NCBI GenBank assembly: GCA_028710605.1
Contig: JAQTTU010000002.1
Coordinates: 341,105-405,104, forward strand
Direction of reading: 5' to 3'
Origin: Sideroxydans sp.
GTDB lineage: Bacteria; Pseudomonadota; Gammaproteobacteria; Burkholderiales; Gallionellaceae
DNA length: 64,000 nucleotides
This document shows positions 10,919-19,648 of the stretch, in pieces. The first letter of the stretch is position 1; each line of letters begins with the position of its first letter. A program made the translations under genes and the position numbers. The notes beneath the pieces were generated by a model that saw only the letters and a program-made list of their open reading frames with translations, was not told the DNA's origin and ran no database searches.

Positions 10919-11842
10919 ATGACTCTGGAAGATACCCGCACTTTACGTTTTTTCAATCGCGGCCCCAGCGGGTGGGCGCGTTTGATCTTCTTTTCCGTGC
11001 TGTCCCTGCTGCTGCTGTTCGTCGATGCGCGTTACCGGTATCTGGAATCAACGCGTCAGGTCATCGCCGTTGTCATCTATCCGTTTCAGCGGCTGACCGC
11101 GTTGCCCGGTGAAATGGCGAGCGACATCGGCGCATATTTTTCGCTGCAACATCACCTGCTTGCCGACAACACGCAACTGCACTTGCAACACGATGCCGAT
11201 GCCGCCCAGTTACAGCAACTGCAAACGCTGCAAGCCGAGAACGCACAGTTGCATGCTTTGCTGGAACTCAAGCAGCGTGCAGGCTATACCATGCAAGCGG
11301 CGCAGATCGCCTATGTCGAACGCGACATTTTCAAACGTAAGTTGTTTGTCGATAAAGGCGCGCAAGCCAATGTGCAAGCGGGGCAGGCGGTGGTGGACAA
11401 CATCGGCGTGGTGGGGCAGGTGACACGTGTCTATCCGTGGCTGTCCGAGGTGACGCTGGTGACCGACAAGGACAACGCGGTGCCTATCCAGGTCGTGCGC
11501 AACGGCCTGCGCGCGGTGATCTTCGGCTCGGGCAACATCAGCGAACTGGAGCTGCGCTACCAGCCGCTCAGCGCGGACATCGAGGTGGGGGACGAGCTGG
11601 TCACTTCCGGTATGGATGGCACTTATCCGCCCGCGCTGCCGGTGGCTAAAGTCATCAAGATCGAACGCGACTCTGCCTATCCTTTTGCGCATATCACCTG
11701 TGTTCCGCTGGCGGGCGTTGACCGTCATCGCACCTTGCTCATCGTGTCCAGCGTGCCGCCGTTGCCCGAGTTGCCGCCGTCTGAAGCGGAAAGCAAAGAA
11801 GCGCCGCGCTCTGGTAAAAATGCAAAACGGGTGAAGCCATGA
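10919..11842 (+). CDS. mreC: Rod shape-determining protein MreC
   Basis: A single-pass periplasmic scaffold that activates the PBP2-RodA synthase. One N-terminal membrane segment (about residues 21-37) is followed by a coiled coil rich in Leu/Gln (LQHDADAAQLQQLQTLQAENAQLHALLELK, split here over two stretches of the helix) and the beta-rich MreC domain with VDKGAQANVQAGQAVVD and TSGMDGTYP. The Lys/Arg-rich tail SGKNAKRVKP overlaps mreD by 4 bp, so translation is coupled. 307 residues, normal length. Confidence 0.96.
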   Translation: MTLEDTRTLRFFNRGPSGWARLIFFSVLSLLLLFVDARYRYLESTRQVIAVVIYPFQRLTALPGEMASDIGAYFSLQHHLLADNTQLHLQHDADAAQLQQLQTLQAENAQLHALLELKQRAGYTMQAAQIAYVERDIFKRKLFVDKGAQANVQAGQAVVDNIGVVGQVTRVYPWLSEVTLVTDKDNAVPIQVVRNGLRAVIFGSGNISELELRYQPLSADIEVGDELVTSGMDGTYPPALPVAKVIKIERDSAYPFAHITCVPLAGVDRHRTLLIVSSVPPLPELPPSEAESKEAPRSGKNAKRVKP

Positions 11843-12357
11843 GATTCGATATGGCCAGAGACCGGGAATTCCTGTTGCCCGCCGGGCGCGTGTTCATCGC
11901 GCTGTCTTTTGTGGCGGCGGTGCTGCTGGAATGGCTGCCGTGGAGCGGCTGGGCGTTGGCGTTGCGCCCCGATTTCGTCGGGCTGGTGCTGCTGTACTGG
12001 TGCACGCACAAGCCGCACCGCGTGGGCATAGGCATCGCCTGGGTGCTGGGCATCCTGGTGGATGTGGCGGATTCCAGCCTGTTCGGTCAGCACGCGCTGG
12101 CTTATGCGGTGCTGGCTTTCGGCGGGCTCACCCTCAACCGCCGCGTGCAAATGTTCAACCTGCGCGAACAATCGGTGCATGTGTTCGGTCTGCTGATGCT
12201 GAGCTACTCGGTGTATGCCATCGTGCACTGGCAAGTGCGCGGCTATGTGGCATGGGAATATTTCCTTGGCGGTATTACCTCCTCCCTGCTGTGGACACCG
12301 CTCACGCTGTTGTTGCAACTATTGCGTCGCCCGCGCCGAAACCCGAACGAACTATGA
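11839..12357 (+). CDS. mreD: Rod shape-determining protein MreD
   Basis: A 172-residue polytopic inner-membrane protein of the elongasome, with five hydrophobic segments (for example VFIALSFVAAVLLEW and PDFVGLVLLYW). It overlaps mreC and mrdA by ATGA on both sides. Such tight coupling is typical of this operon. Confidence 0.94.
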   Translation: MRFDMARDREFLLPAGRVFIALSFVAAVLLEWLPWSGWALALRPDFVGLVLLYWCTHKPHRVGIGIAWVLGILVDVADSSLFGQHALAYAVLAFGGLTLNRRVQMFNLREQSVHVFGLLMLSYSVYAIVHWQVRGYVAWEYFLGGITSSLLWTPLTLLLQLLRRPRRNPNEL

Positions 12358-14249
12358 CGCACAAGATCGAGCTGAAAGACCATCAGCGCGAAATTTATTT
12401 TTTCCGGCTACGGCTTTTTTTGAGCGTAGGGTTCGCGGGCTTGTTGCTGTTCGCCCTGCTGGTGCGCTTCTTCTATCTGCAAGTGCTGCGCAGCGACTAT
12501 TACGAGACAATGGCCGAAAGCAACCGCATCTACGTGGTGCCCATCGTGCCCAATCGCGGCATTATCACCGACCGTTACGGCGTGGTGCTGGCGCGCAACT
12601 ACGCCGGATATACGCTGGAAGTTACGCCGGAGAAAATTGCCGACATGGATCAGGAAATTGCCGAGATCGGCAAACTGGTCGAGATCAAGCCGAAAGATTT
12701 GCGCCGTTTCAAAAAGCTGATGGCCGAGCGCCGCTCCTTGCAAACCCTGCCCATCCGCACGCGATTGACCGACGAGGAAGTGGCGCGCTTCGCCGCGCAA
12801 CGCTACCGTTTTCCCGGAGTCGAGATCAAGGCGCGTTTGTTCCGCGAGTATCCGTTAGCCGATGTCACTTCGCATTTGCTGGGTTACATCGGGCGCATCA
12901 ACCAGCAGGAAATCGATGTGCTGGACAAGGCCGGCATCGCGGAGAATTACCAGGGCTCGGATTACATCGGCAAGACCGGGATCGAACAGAGCTACGAAAA
13001 AGAAATGCACGGCGTGACCGGATTCGAACAGGTCGAAGTGGATGCGGGCGGACGCGCGGTGCGCATGGTGTCGCGCACCGCACCGAAGTCCGGCAGGAAT
13101 CTGATGCTGACGCTGGATGCAAAATTGCAGCAGGTGGCGGTGCAGGCCTTCGGCGATTATCGCGGTGCGCTGATTGCCATAGACCCCAGCAACGGCGAGG
13201 TGCTGGCTTTTGTCAGCAAGCCGGGTTACGACACCAACCAGTTCATTGACGGTATTGATACTGAGAGCTGGGATGCGCTGAATAACTCGCCCGATGTGCC
13301 GCTCAACAATCGCGCCTTGCGCGGTCAATATCCGATGGGCTCCACCATCAAGCCGTTCATGGCGTTGGCGGGGATGTACTACAACGTGCGTTCGCCGACA
13401 TATTCCATTAATGATCCCGGCTATTACACATTGCCCGGCAGCAGCCACTTGTATCGCGACTGGAAAAAAGACGGGCACGGTCGCGTTGATTTGTTCAAAT
13501 CCATCGTGGTGTCGTGCGATACCTACTATTACGGCTTGGCCACCGATCTGGGCATAGATCGCATGCACGACTATTTGCAGCAGTTCGGATTCGGCAAGAA
13601 AACCGGCATTGATCTGGAGGGCGAGGTGTCCGGCCTGTTGCCATCCACCGCGTGGAAAGCGCAGCGCTATAAACAGATTTGGTATCCGGGCGACACGGTG
13701 TCGGCGGGCATCGGGCAGGGCTATCATCTGGTCACGCCCATCCAGTTGGCGTTCGCCACTGCGACGCTGGCCAACGACGGTGTGGCCTATCGCCCGCATC
13801 TGGTGAAAGAAATCCAGCATGCGGCCAACGAGCCGCAGCCTGTCCCGCAACCGCTGTTCGATCTGCGCATTCCGCCGGAGCAACTGGCGCTGGTGAAGAG
13901 CGCCATGGTGGCGGTTACCCAGCCGGGCGGCACGGCCGTGGGGGCGAGTTTGGGCGCGCCCTATTCCATTGCGGGGAAGACCGGCACGGCGCAGGTGATC
14001 GCCATCAAGCAGGGCGAAAAATACGACGCGAAAAAAGTCTCCGAATACAATCGAGACCACGCGTGGTTCATCGCTTTCGCCCCGGCGGACAAGCCGCGCA
14101 TCGCGCTGGCCGTTCTGGCCGAAAACGGCGGCCACGGCGGTGCAACTGCCGCACCGATCGCACGCAAAGTGATGGATTATTATTTGCTGGGTAAACTGCC
14201 GCAGCCCCTTCCCGCCAGCGCGGCCAAGACCGGGACGCAAAGCGACTGA
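12354..14249 (+). CDS. mrdA: Penicillin-binding protein 2 (peptidoglycan transpeptidase)
   Basis: PBP2 is the elongation-specific DD-transpeptidase that works with RodA. I place the start at MTHKIELKDHQREIYFF (12354, ATGA overlap with mreD), giving 631 residues; the reading frame continues upstream only as an artefact. One N-terminal membrane helix (residues about 20-42) is followed by the pedestal domain (NRGIITDRYGVVLARNYAGY) and the transpeptidase domain. The active-site motifs are STIK (nucleophile Ser in PMGSTIKPFMAL), SCD (SxN/SxD position) and KTGTAQ. It overlaps rodA by one base (TGATG). Confidence 0.97.
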   Translation: MTHKIELKDHQREIYFFRLRLFLSVGFAGLLLFALLVRFFYLQVLRSDYYETMAESNRIYVVPIVPNRGIITDRYGVVLARNYAGYTLEVTPEKIADMDQEIAEIGKLVEIKPKDLRRFKKLMAERRSLQTLPIRTRLTDEEVARFAAQRYRFPGVEIKARLFREYPLADVTSHLLGYIGRINQQEIDVLDKAGIAENYQGSDYIGKTGIEQSYEKEMHGVTGFEQVEVDAGGRAVRMVSRTAPKSGRNLMLTLDAKLQQVAVQAFGDYRGALIAIDPSNGEVLAFVSKPGYDTNQFIDGIDTESWDALNNSPDVPLNNRALRGQYPMGSTIKPFMALAGMYYNVRSPTYSINDPGYYTLPGSSHLYRDWKKDGHGRVDLFKSIVVSCDTYYYGLATDLGIDRMHDYLQQFGFGKKTGIDLEGEVSGLLPSTAWKAQRYKQIWYPGDTVSAGIGQGYHLVTPIQLAFATATLANDGVAYRPHLVKEIQHAANEPQPVPQPLFDLRIPPEQLALVKSAMVAVTQPGGTAVGASLGAPYSIAGKTGTAQVIAIKQGEKYDAKKVSEYNRDHAWFIAFAPADKPRIALAVLAENGGHGGATAAPIARKVMDYYLLGKLPQPLPASAAKTGTQSD

Positions 14250-15352
14250 TGATGAACGCAAGACAACTCAAACAACGCATCATGCTGCACATGGATCCGG
14301 TGCTGCTGGCCGGGCTGGGCGGCTTTATGCTGGTCAGTCTGGCCTTGCTGTACAGCGCCAGCGACGGCAGTTGGGGGCGAGTAGCAGCGCAGTTCGGCAA
14401 CTTTATGGTGGGCTTCGCGGCGTTGTGGATAGTCGCCAACATGCCGCTGCACTGGCTGATGCGTATCGCCGTACCGATGTATGTGCTGGGCATGATATTG
14501 CTGCTGGGCGTGCTGACCCCGCTCGGCGTAAACAGCCACGGTGCGACGCGCTGGCTCAACCTCGGTGTGGCGACTGTGCAGCCTTCCGAGCTGATGAAAA
14601 TCGCCGTGCCGCTGATGATGGCCTGGTACTTTGAAAAGAACGAAGCGACCCTCAAGCTGAAAAATTATTTCATAGCCACCGTGCTGTTTTTGATTCCCGT
14701 CGGCTTGATCGTGCGCCAGCCCGATCTGGGCACTTCCATCCTGATCGGTGCCAGCGGTTTCTACGTACTGTTTCTCGCCGGACTGAGCTGGCGCATCATC
14801 ATCGGCGCCGGGCTGGCAGCGCTGGTCAGCGCGCCGTTCCTGTGGACCGCGCTGCACGACTACCAGCGCCACCGCATCCTGATGCTGCTCGATCCTTCGC
14901 AGGACGCGCTGGGCAAGGGTTACCACACCATTCAAGGCATGATCGCGGTGGGATCGGGAGGCGTTCTTGGTAAAGGCTACTTGAGCGGCACACAGACACA
15001 TTTGGATTTTCTGCCCGAGCGCACTACCGACTTCATCTTTGCCGTCTGGTCGGAAGAATTCGGCTTCATCGGCAATTTGCTGCTGCTGGGTTTATACATT
15101 TTTGTCATCGGGCGCGGCTTTATCATCACCGCCAACGCCTCCACCTATTTCACCCGCCTGATGGCGGGCAGCATCACCCTCACATTTTTCACTTATACTT
15201 TCGTCAACATGGGCATGGTCAGCGGCATCCTGCCCGTGGTCGGCGTACCGTTGCCGCTGGTGAGCTATGGCGGAACAGCCATCCTCACCCTGATGCTCGG
15301 TTTCGGCGTGTTGATGAGCATCCATACGCATCAAAGACTGGTTAAAACTTAA
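14249..15352 (+). CDS. rodA: Peptidoglycan glycosyltransferase RodA (SEDS family)
   Basis: A polytopic SEDS polymerase of the elongasome. Of two adjacent ATGs (14249 and 14252) the first overlaps the mrdA stop. The 367-residue protein shows about ten membrane segments and SEDS signatures: HGATRWLNLG, QPSELMKIAVPLMMA, RQPDLGTSILI, GKGYLSGTQTHLDFLPERTTDFIFAVWSEE (the catalytic Asp-containing loop, quoted in part) and VPLPLVSYGGTAILTLMLGFG. All key positions look intact. Confidence 0.97.
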   Translation: MMNARQLKQRIMLHMDPVLLAGLGGFMLVSLALLYSASDGSWGRVAAQFGNFMVGFAALWIVANMPLHWLMRIAVPMYVLGMILLLGVLTPLGVNSHGATRWLNLGVATVQPSELMKIAVPLMMAWYFEKNEATLKLKNYFIATVLFLIPVGLIVRQPDLGTSILIGASGFYVLFLAGLSWRIIIGAGLAALVSAPFLWTALHDYQRHRILMLLDPSQDALGKGYHTIQGMIAVGSGGVLGKGYLSGTQTHLDFLPERTTDFIFAVWSEEFGFIGNLLLLGLYIFVIGRGFIITANASTYFTRLMAGSITLTFFTYTFVNMGMVSGILPVVGVPLPLVSYGGTAILTLMLGFGVLMSIHTHQRLVKT

Positions 15353-15362
15353 GGGGAAAACG

Positions 15363-16310
15363 ATGAACAAGAATATCGTCTGGGTATTGTGCAGCATCGT
15401 GATGTTGGGTGCCTGTTCGACCGCGCCGCAGAAAGCGCAAACCCGCCAAGGTGCACCCGCACCCATCGTTGACCTTCGCTCCGGCGGCTACGTTCCGCCG
15501 CCCGCCAGCGCACCCACTGCTGCCGCAAGCGGCGGCTATCTGGCAGGCGACGGCCCGGGCGCGGATGTCCCGCCCGACCTCGATGCCATACCCGATGCCG
15601 TACCCAAGGCCGAACCGCTGCATCGTTACGCCAACCGCCCGTACTCCGCGCTGGGGCAGACCTACACGCCACTGCTGGTGACCGGAAAATACAAAGAACG
15701 CGGCATCGCCTCCTGGTACGGCAAAAAATTTCACGGCCAGCGCACCTCCATCGGCGAGGTGTATGACATGTACGCCATGACCGCCGCCCACCCCACGCTG
15801 CCCATCCCCAGCTATGCGCGCGTCACCAATCCGGCCAACGGCAAATCCGTCGTCGTGCGCGTCAACGACCGAGGCCCGTTCCTGCATGACCGCATCATGG
15901 ATCTATCCTACGTCGCCGCTTACAAGCTCGGCTATGTCAACAACGGCAGCGCCGAAGTGGAAGTAGAAAGCATCGCCGTCGATGCGAACGCGCCCGTCGC
16001 TGCGGGCGTTCCCACAGTCAAAGCAGAACCTGTAGTTGCCGCACCGGCAATTCCGGTTGAGACTGCGGATGCCCCCACCGGCAAAGTCTTTCTGCAACTC
16101 GGCGCTTTCAAAGCCAAGGAAGGCGCGGAAAGCTTCCTCGCCAAGATGCGGGCAGAAATGGGCGATAGCGGCAAGACGCTGGCGTTGTATGAAAAAAACG
16201 GACTGACCCGCGTCCATTTCGGGCCATTCACCAATGCCGACGAAGCGCGCAAAGAAGCGGCCAAGCTCGCGGAGAAGTTGGGGTTCAAACCGTTTGTCAG
16301 TTTGCATTGA
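15363..16310 (+). CDS. rlpA: Septal ring lytic transglycosylase RlpA-like lipoprotein with SPOR domain
   Basis: The 315-residue precursor has a lipobox LGAC at residues 16-19, so it is lipid-anchored. Then comes a Pro/Ala-rich spacer, a double-psi beta-barrel domain (RGIASWYGKKFHGQRTSIGE ... VVVRVNDRGPFLHDRIMDLS, with the catalytic Asp/His region intact) at about 110-205, an Ala/Val/Pro linker, and a C-terminal SPOR domain (KVFLQLGAFKAKEGAESF) that binds denuded glycan. It lies 10 bp after rodA and closes the cell-wall elongation operon. Confidence 0.93.
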   Translation: MNKNIVWVLCSIVMLGACSTAPQKAQTRQGAPAPIVDLRSGGYVPPPASAPTAAASGGYLAGDGPGADVPPDLDAIPDAVPKAEPLHRYANRPYSALGQTYTPLLVTGKYKERGIASWYGKKFHGQRTSIGEVYDMYAMTAAHPTLPIPSYARVTNPANGKSVVVRVNDRGPFLHDRIMDLSYVAAYKLGYVNNGSAEVEVESIAVDANAPVAAGVPTVKAEPVVAAPAIPVETADAPTGKVFLQLGAFKAKEGAESFLAKMRAEMGDSGKTLALYEKNGLTRVHFGPFTNADEARKEAAKLAEKLGFKPFVSLH

Positions 16311-16414
16311 TTCTTCAGGCACGGCGATAGCTGCTCTCGCCATGCCATATTCTCCCTCTTGCCTCAATATTAGATTATGCTAATATGCAAACATTGTTAA
16401 CTGAGGAGAAGAAT

Positions 16415-16750
16415 ATGTTCGGCAGATCAATCAAGGAAGTCGATGCGTCCGAGTTCGCCCGCTGGGTGAATGAGGCCGACCACGAAATGCGCGTGATCGA
16501 CGTGCGCCAGATGGAAGAGATCGTGGCGGGCACGGTGCCCAGGGCGGAGGCGCTGCCGCTGCACACGCTGCCGGTCAAGGTGCACGACTTGTCCAAAGAG
16601 GAAAAGCTGGTCATGGTGTGCCGCAGCGGCGCGCGTTCGGCGCAGGCTTGCATGTTCCTGCAACAGCAAGGTTTTTCCAATGTGTACAACCTGCGCGGCG
16701 GCATGATGGGCTGGATGCAGAGCGGTTTTCCGGCTTACCGGTTGGCTTGA
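16415..16750 (+). CDS. Cytoplasmic single-domain rhodanese
   Basis: A 111-residue rhodanese-like sulfurtransferase without signal peptide. I choose the ATG at 16415 because GAGGAG lies 6 bp upstream; the ATG at 16385 has no ribosome site. The active-site loop is VMVCRSGARSAQ with the persulfide Cys; IDVRQMEEIVAGTVPRAE is the family N-terminal block. A periplasmic rhodanese follows 16 bp downstream, so the two form a pair handling sulfane sulfur on both sides of the membrane (inferred). Confidence 0.92.
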   Translation: MFGRSIKEVDASEFARWVNEADHEMRVIDVRQMEEIVAGTVPRAEALPLHTLPVKVHDLSKEEKLVMVCRSGARSAQACMFLQQQGFSNVYNLRGGMMGWMQSGFPAYRLA

Positions 16751-16766
16751 GTTAAGGGAGTTCGGC

Positions 16767-17156
16767 ATGAAATCACTAAAAGTAATTCTGGGGCTGGCGA
16801 TTGCGCTGGGCATGGTGTTTGGCGTGCAGCAATTGCAGGCGGCGGACGGCGTGGATGTGAAGCAGGCGCAGAGCATGAACCGGCAGGGCGCGCTGCTGAT
16901 CGATGTGCGCGAACCCGATGAGTTCGCCGCCGGTCACGCGCCGAACGCGAAGCTGATCCCGCTGGGTCAGTTGAGTTCGCGCTTGCAGGAAATCGCTTCC
17001 TACAAAGACAAACCCATCGTGGTGATGTGCCGCTCCGGTCGCCGCTCGGCCATCGCGGTCGCGCAATTGCAGGAAGCGGGCTTCAAGCAGGTGAGCAATG
17101 TGAAAGGCGGCATCCAGGCTTGGCAAAATGACGGGCTGGAAGTGGTGAAGATGTAG
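16767..17156 (+). CDS. Periplasmic rhodanese
   Basis: 129 residues with a cleavable signal peptide (MKSLKVILGLAIALGMVFG...LQAADG, cleavage near residue 28) and one rhodanese domain. The catalytic loop is VVMCRSGRRSAIAV and the N-terminal block LIDVREPDEFAAGHAPNAKL. It resembles small exported rhodaneses that sit beside thiosulfate or sulfide oxidation genes, but no such enzymes are in this window, so the substrate is unknown. Confidence 0.9.
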   Translation: MKSLKVILGLAIALGMVFGVQQLQAADGVDVKQAQSMNRQGALLIDVREPDEFAAGHAPNAKLIPLGQLSSRLQEIASYKDKPIVVMCRSGRRSAIAVAQLQEAGFKQVSNVKGGIQAWQNDGLEVVKM

Positions 17157-17189
17157 TCGTTGTAGGGGTGGTTTAAAAACGCCACCTCA

Positions 17190-17262
17190 TGGGAACGCCC
17201 GTCAATAGGCGATCTGCGCAATGCGCATGATGGAGATGCCCGTGCTTTCTGGCTTGCGGGCA
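17190..17262. repeat. Dispersed repeat, family F
   Basis: Contains GCCCGTCAATAGGCGATCT and, downstream, GATGGAGATGCCCGT...GGCTTGCGGGC. It aligns over about 73 bp with the element at 46417-46489. The copy at 5398-5465 shares only the GATGCCCGTCAATAGGCG core. Confidence 0.8.
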
Positions 17263-17298
17263 ATCTCATTAAACCCGGATAGTTCGTGGGCCGCGAGT

Positions 17299-17351
17299 TG
17301 TAGGAGCGAGCTTGCTCGCGAAAGCACTTCGCGAGCAAGCTCGCTCCTACA
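17299..17351. repeat. Palindromic repeat, family A
   Basis: TGTAGGAGCGAGCTTGCTCG arm, loop GAAAGCACTTC, complementary arm ending CTCCTACA. Outside it lie inverted TTAAACCCGGATA / ATACTCCGGGTTAAA flanks (17263-17276 and 17370-17385), so the full element may be about 120 bp. Confidence 0.9.
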
Positions 17352-17390
17352 GAGGCAGTATGGCTTGTGGATACTCCGGGTTAAACAATC

Positions 17391-18746
17391 TCACTCTACC
17401 CGCAACACCAACCCCTTCAAATACGCGCCCTCGGGAAAACTCAGCAGCACCGGGTGATCCGCCGCCGCGTGCAGTTTGTTGACGATCTGCGCATCCACCC
17501 CCGCGTCCAGCGCCGCACCGGCGATGATCTTCTGAAACAAGTCGTCGCTGATGCCGCCGGAGCAGGAGTAGGTGAACAGCAGTCCGCCCGGACGCAGCAG
17601 CTTGAAACCCAGCAGGTTGATGTCTTTGTAAGCGCGCGAAGCCTTTTCGGCGAAGGCGGCGGTGGGCGCGAACTTGGGCGGATCGAGCACGATCAGGTCG
17701 AACCGGCGAGCCTGGTCACGTAGTTTGCGCAGCGCTTCGAACACATCGGCGCATTGCCATTCCGCTTTGGATGAGTCGAGTCCGTTCAATTCCACATTGG
17801 CTTGCGCCAGTTGAATGGCTTCCTGCGACGAGTCGATTGACAGCACCGATTTTGCTCCGCCGCGTAGCGCGTACAGCGAGAAACCGCCGGTGTAGCAGAA
17901 GCAGTTGAGCACATCCTTGTCCTGCGCCAGCGTGCCGGTCAGCGCGCGGTTGTTGCGCTGGTCGAGGTAGAAGCCGGTCTTTTGTCCGGCGGCCACGTCC
18001 ACCGCGAAGTGCACACCGTTTTCGATGACTTCCACTTTTTCCGGTAACGTTCCGCGCAGTACGCCGCAGCGCTTGGGCAATCCCTCCAGTTCGCGTCCGT
18101 CGGAATCGGAGCGTTCGTAGATGCATGCCGGGGCACACAGTTCTTGCAGAATATCGGCGAACGTTTCGCGCCAGTGTTCCGCGCCCGCGCTGCCCAGTTG
18201 CATCACCAGCACATCGCCGTATTGATCGACGATGAGGCCGGGCAGGCCATCGGACTCGGCGTGGATCAGGCGAGCGCCCTCTCCCCCAACCCCTCTCCCG
18301 CCAGCGGGAGAGGGGAGCAAACCCAATGCGCGGCGTGCCGAAATAGCACTGGTGATGCGACTGCGGAAGAACACTTTGTCGATGACATCCTGCTCATGCC
18401 ACGACCACACCCGCGCGGAAATTTGCGAGTCGGCGTTATACGCTGCCCACGCCAGAAACTTGCCATCGGCATCGCGCACCGGCACGGTGTCGCCGCTTTT
18501 CGGCGCGCCGTCTATGCAATCGACCGCGCCGGAGAATATCCACGGGTGACGGCGCTGCAACGATTTCTCGCGGCCAGTCTTGAGCGTGATGCAAGGCTTG
18601 GCTGCGGCAGAGCCGACGCGCGCCACGCTTTGCGCTGCGGGCTTGTCTGTATGCTGTTTGTCGCGCTGCACGCGCTTGCGGAAATCCTTGCCGCCTTGCG
18701 ATTGGCGGTGCGGGGTGGAAGGGGCTCTGGGTTTGGCTTGGCTCAT
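17391..18746 (-). CDS. rlmI: 23S rRNA (cytosine-C5) methyltransferase, RlmI family
   Basis: A SAM-dependent methyltransferase predicted to modify C1962-type sites of 23S rRNA. The start MSQAKPRAPSTP at 18746 overlaps the xerC stop by ATGA and gives 451 residues. A basic N-terminal tail precedes a PUA domain (GREKSLQRRHPWIFSGAV) and the Rossmann methyltransferase: DVLNCFCYTGGFSLYAL, VLSIDSSQEAIQLA, LIVLDPPKFAP and the catalytic SCSGG. Before the conserved ARLIHAESDGLPGLIVDQYG the protein carries an extra LLPSPAGGRGVGGEG encoded by a family-B palindromic repeat (18278-18319). E. coli RlmI is about 396 residues; the tail and insert explain the difference. Confidence 0.88.
   Translation of the reverse strand: MSQAKPRAPSTPHRQSQGGKDFRKRVQRDKQHTDKPAAQSVARVGSAAAKPCITLKTGREKSLQRRHPWIFSGAVDCIDGAPKSGDTVPVRDADGKFLAWAAYNADSQISARVWSWHEQDVIDKVFFRSRITSAISARRALGLLPSPAGGRGVGGEGARLIHAESDGLPGLIVDQYGDVLVMQLGSAGAEHWRETFADILQELCAPACIYERSDSDGRELEGLPKRCGVLRGTLPEKVEVIENGVHFAVDVAAGQKTGFYLDQRNNRALTGTLAQDKDVLNCFCYTGGFSLYALRGGAKSVLSIDSSQEAIQLAQANVELNGLDSSKAEWQCADVFEALRKLRDQARRFDLIVLDPPKFAPTAAFAEKASRAYKDINLLGFKLLRPGGLLFTYSCSGGISDDLFQKIIAGAALDAGVDAQIVNKLHAAADHPVLLSFPEGAYLKGLVLRVE
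18278..18319. repeat. CTCTCCC-family palindrome (family B) inserted in frame inside rlmI
   Basis: CCCTCTCCCCCAACCCCTCT leads into a CTCTCCCGC/GCGGGAGAG hairpin. Similar units lie at 44936-45050 and inside moeA at 45966-46003. It is translated as LLPSPAGGRGVGGEG. Confidence 0.85.
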
Positions 18747-19648
18747 GGTTTTTTCTTGGCACGCGGGTGCGCGCTGTCGTAGATTTTGGAAAGGTATTGG
18801 AAATCGAGGTGGGTATAAACCTGCGTGGTGGAGATGCTGGCGTGACCCAGCATTTCCTGCACCGCGCGCAGGTCGCCCGAAGATTGCAGCACATGCGTGG
18901 CGAACGAATGGCGCAGCAAATGCGGGTGCACGCCGCTGGCAATGCCTTGCTTGGTGCCGCATTTGCGCAGTTGCGTTTGCACGGTGCGCGGCGAAATGCG
19001 CTCGCCCTTTTTTCCGACGAACAGCGCCGTCTCGTCCGGCTTGGCGAGCTGGTCGCGCACTTCCAGCCACGCTTGCAGCGCCGCGACGGCATGGCTGCCC
19101 AGCGGCACGACTCTATCCTTGCGGCCTTTGCCGGTGACGCGCACTTCGCCGGATTGCAGGAAGCTTTTCATTTCTTCGCACTCAAGACTAATCAATTCCG
19201 CCAGACGTAAACCGGACGAGTAAAGCAATTCGAACATCGCCTTGTCGCGCGCGTCCAGCGGCGTTACGACTTTCATCTCCACCAGTTGCACTGCCTCGTC
19301 CGGCGACAGCGCATGCGGCAAAGTCTTGGGCGCTTTCGGCGCGCGCAGGCCGACGCAGGGATTGGTTTTGCAGCCGTGATCGCGCATCAGGTAGGAAAAA
19401 AATCCGCGCCACGCCGACAGCATGCGCGCCAGCGAACGTCCGCCCAGCCCGGTGCCGTGCAATTGCGCGATGTAGCGGCGGATGTGGTGAGCCTTCAGCT
19501 CGGGCAGCGGCGTGGTTCCGGCGAGTTCCAGCAAATGGCGAATGTCGCGCGCGTAGTTCTCGGCAGTCAGCGGCGAATAGCCGCGCTCGTTGTTCAGGTA
19601 GGCGAGGTAGCCTTGCAGTGTGGCGGGAACGGGCTCAGCGGCGGGCAT
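18743..19648 (-). CDS. xerC: Tyrosine recombinase XerC
   Basis: A site-specific recombinase that resolves chromosome dimers at dif with XerD. The start MPAAEPVPATLQGYLAYL at 19648 overlaps the DUF484 stop (TGATG) and gives 301 residues. The SAM-like N-terminal DNA-binding domain (residues 1-95) precedes the catalytic domain with Arg in SSGLRLAELISL, HLLRHSFATHVL (HxxR), HASISTTQVYTH with the nucleophile Tyr. The DUF484-xerC order is conserved in many proteobacteria. Confidence 0.96.
   Translation of the reverse strand: MPAAEPVPATLQGYLAYLNNERGYSPLTAENYARDIRHLLELAGTTPLPELKAHHIRRYIAQLHGTGLGGRSLARMLSAWRGFFSYLMRDHGCKTNPCVGLRAPKAPKTLPHALSPDEAVQLVEMKVVTPLDARDKAMFELLYSSGLRLAELISLECEEMKSFLQSGEVRVTGKGRKDRVVPLGSHAVAALQAWLEVRDQLAKPDETALFVGKKGERISPRTVQTQLRKCGTKQGIASGVHPHLLRHSFATHVLQSSGDLRAVQEMLGHASISTTQVYTHLDFQYLSKIYDSAHPRAKKKP

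Noticed and set aside
12855-14261. 468-codon minus-strand frame opposite mrdA
   Set aside because: Complement shadow of PBP2, whose motifs (STIK, KTGTAQ) are all intact on the plus strand.
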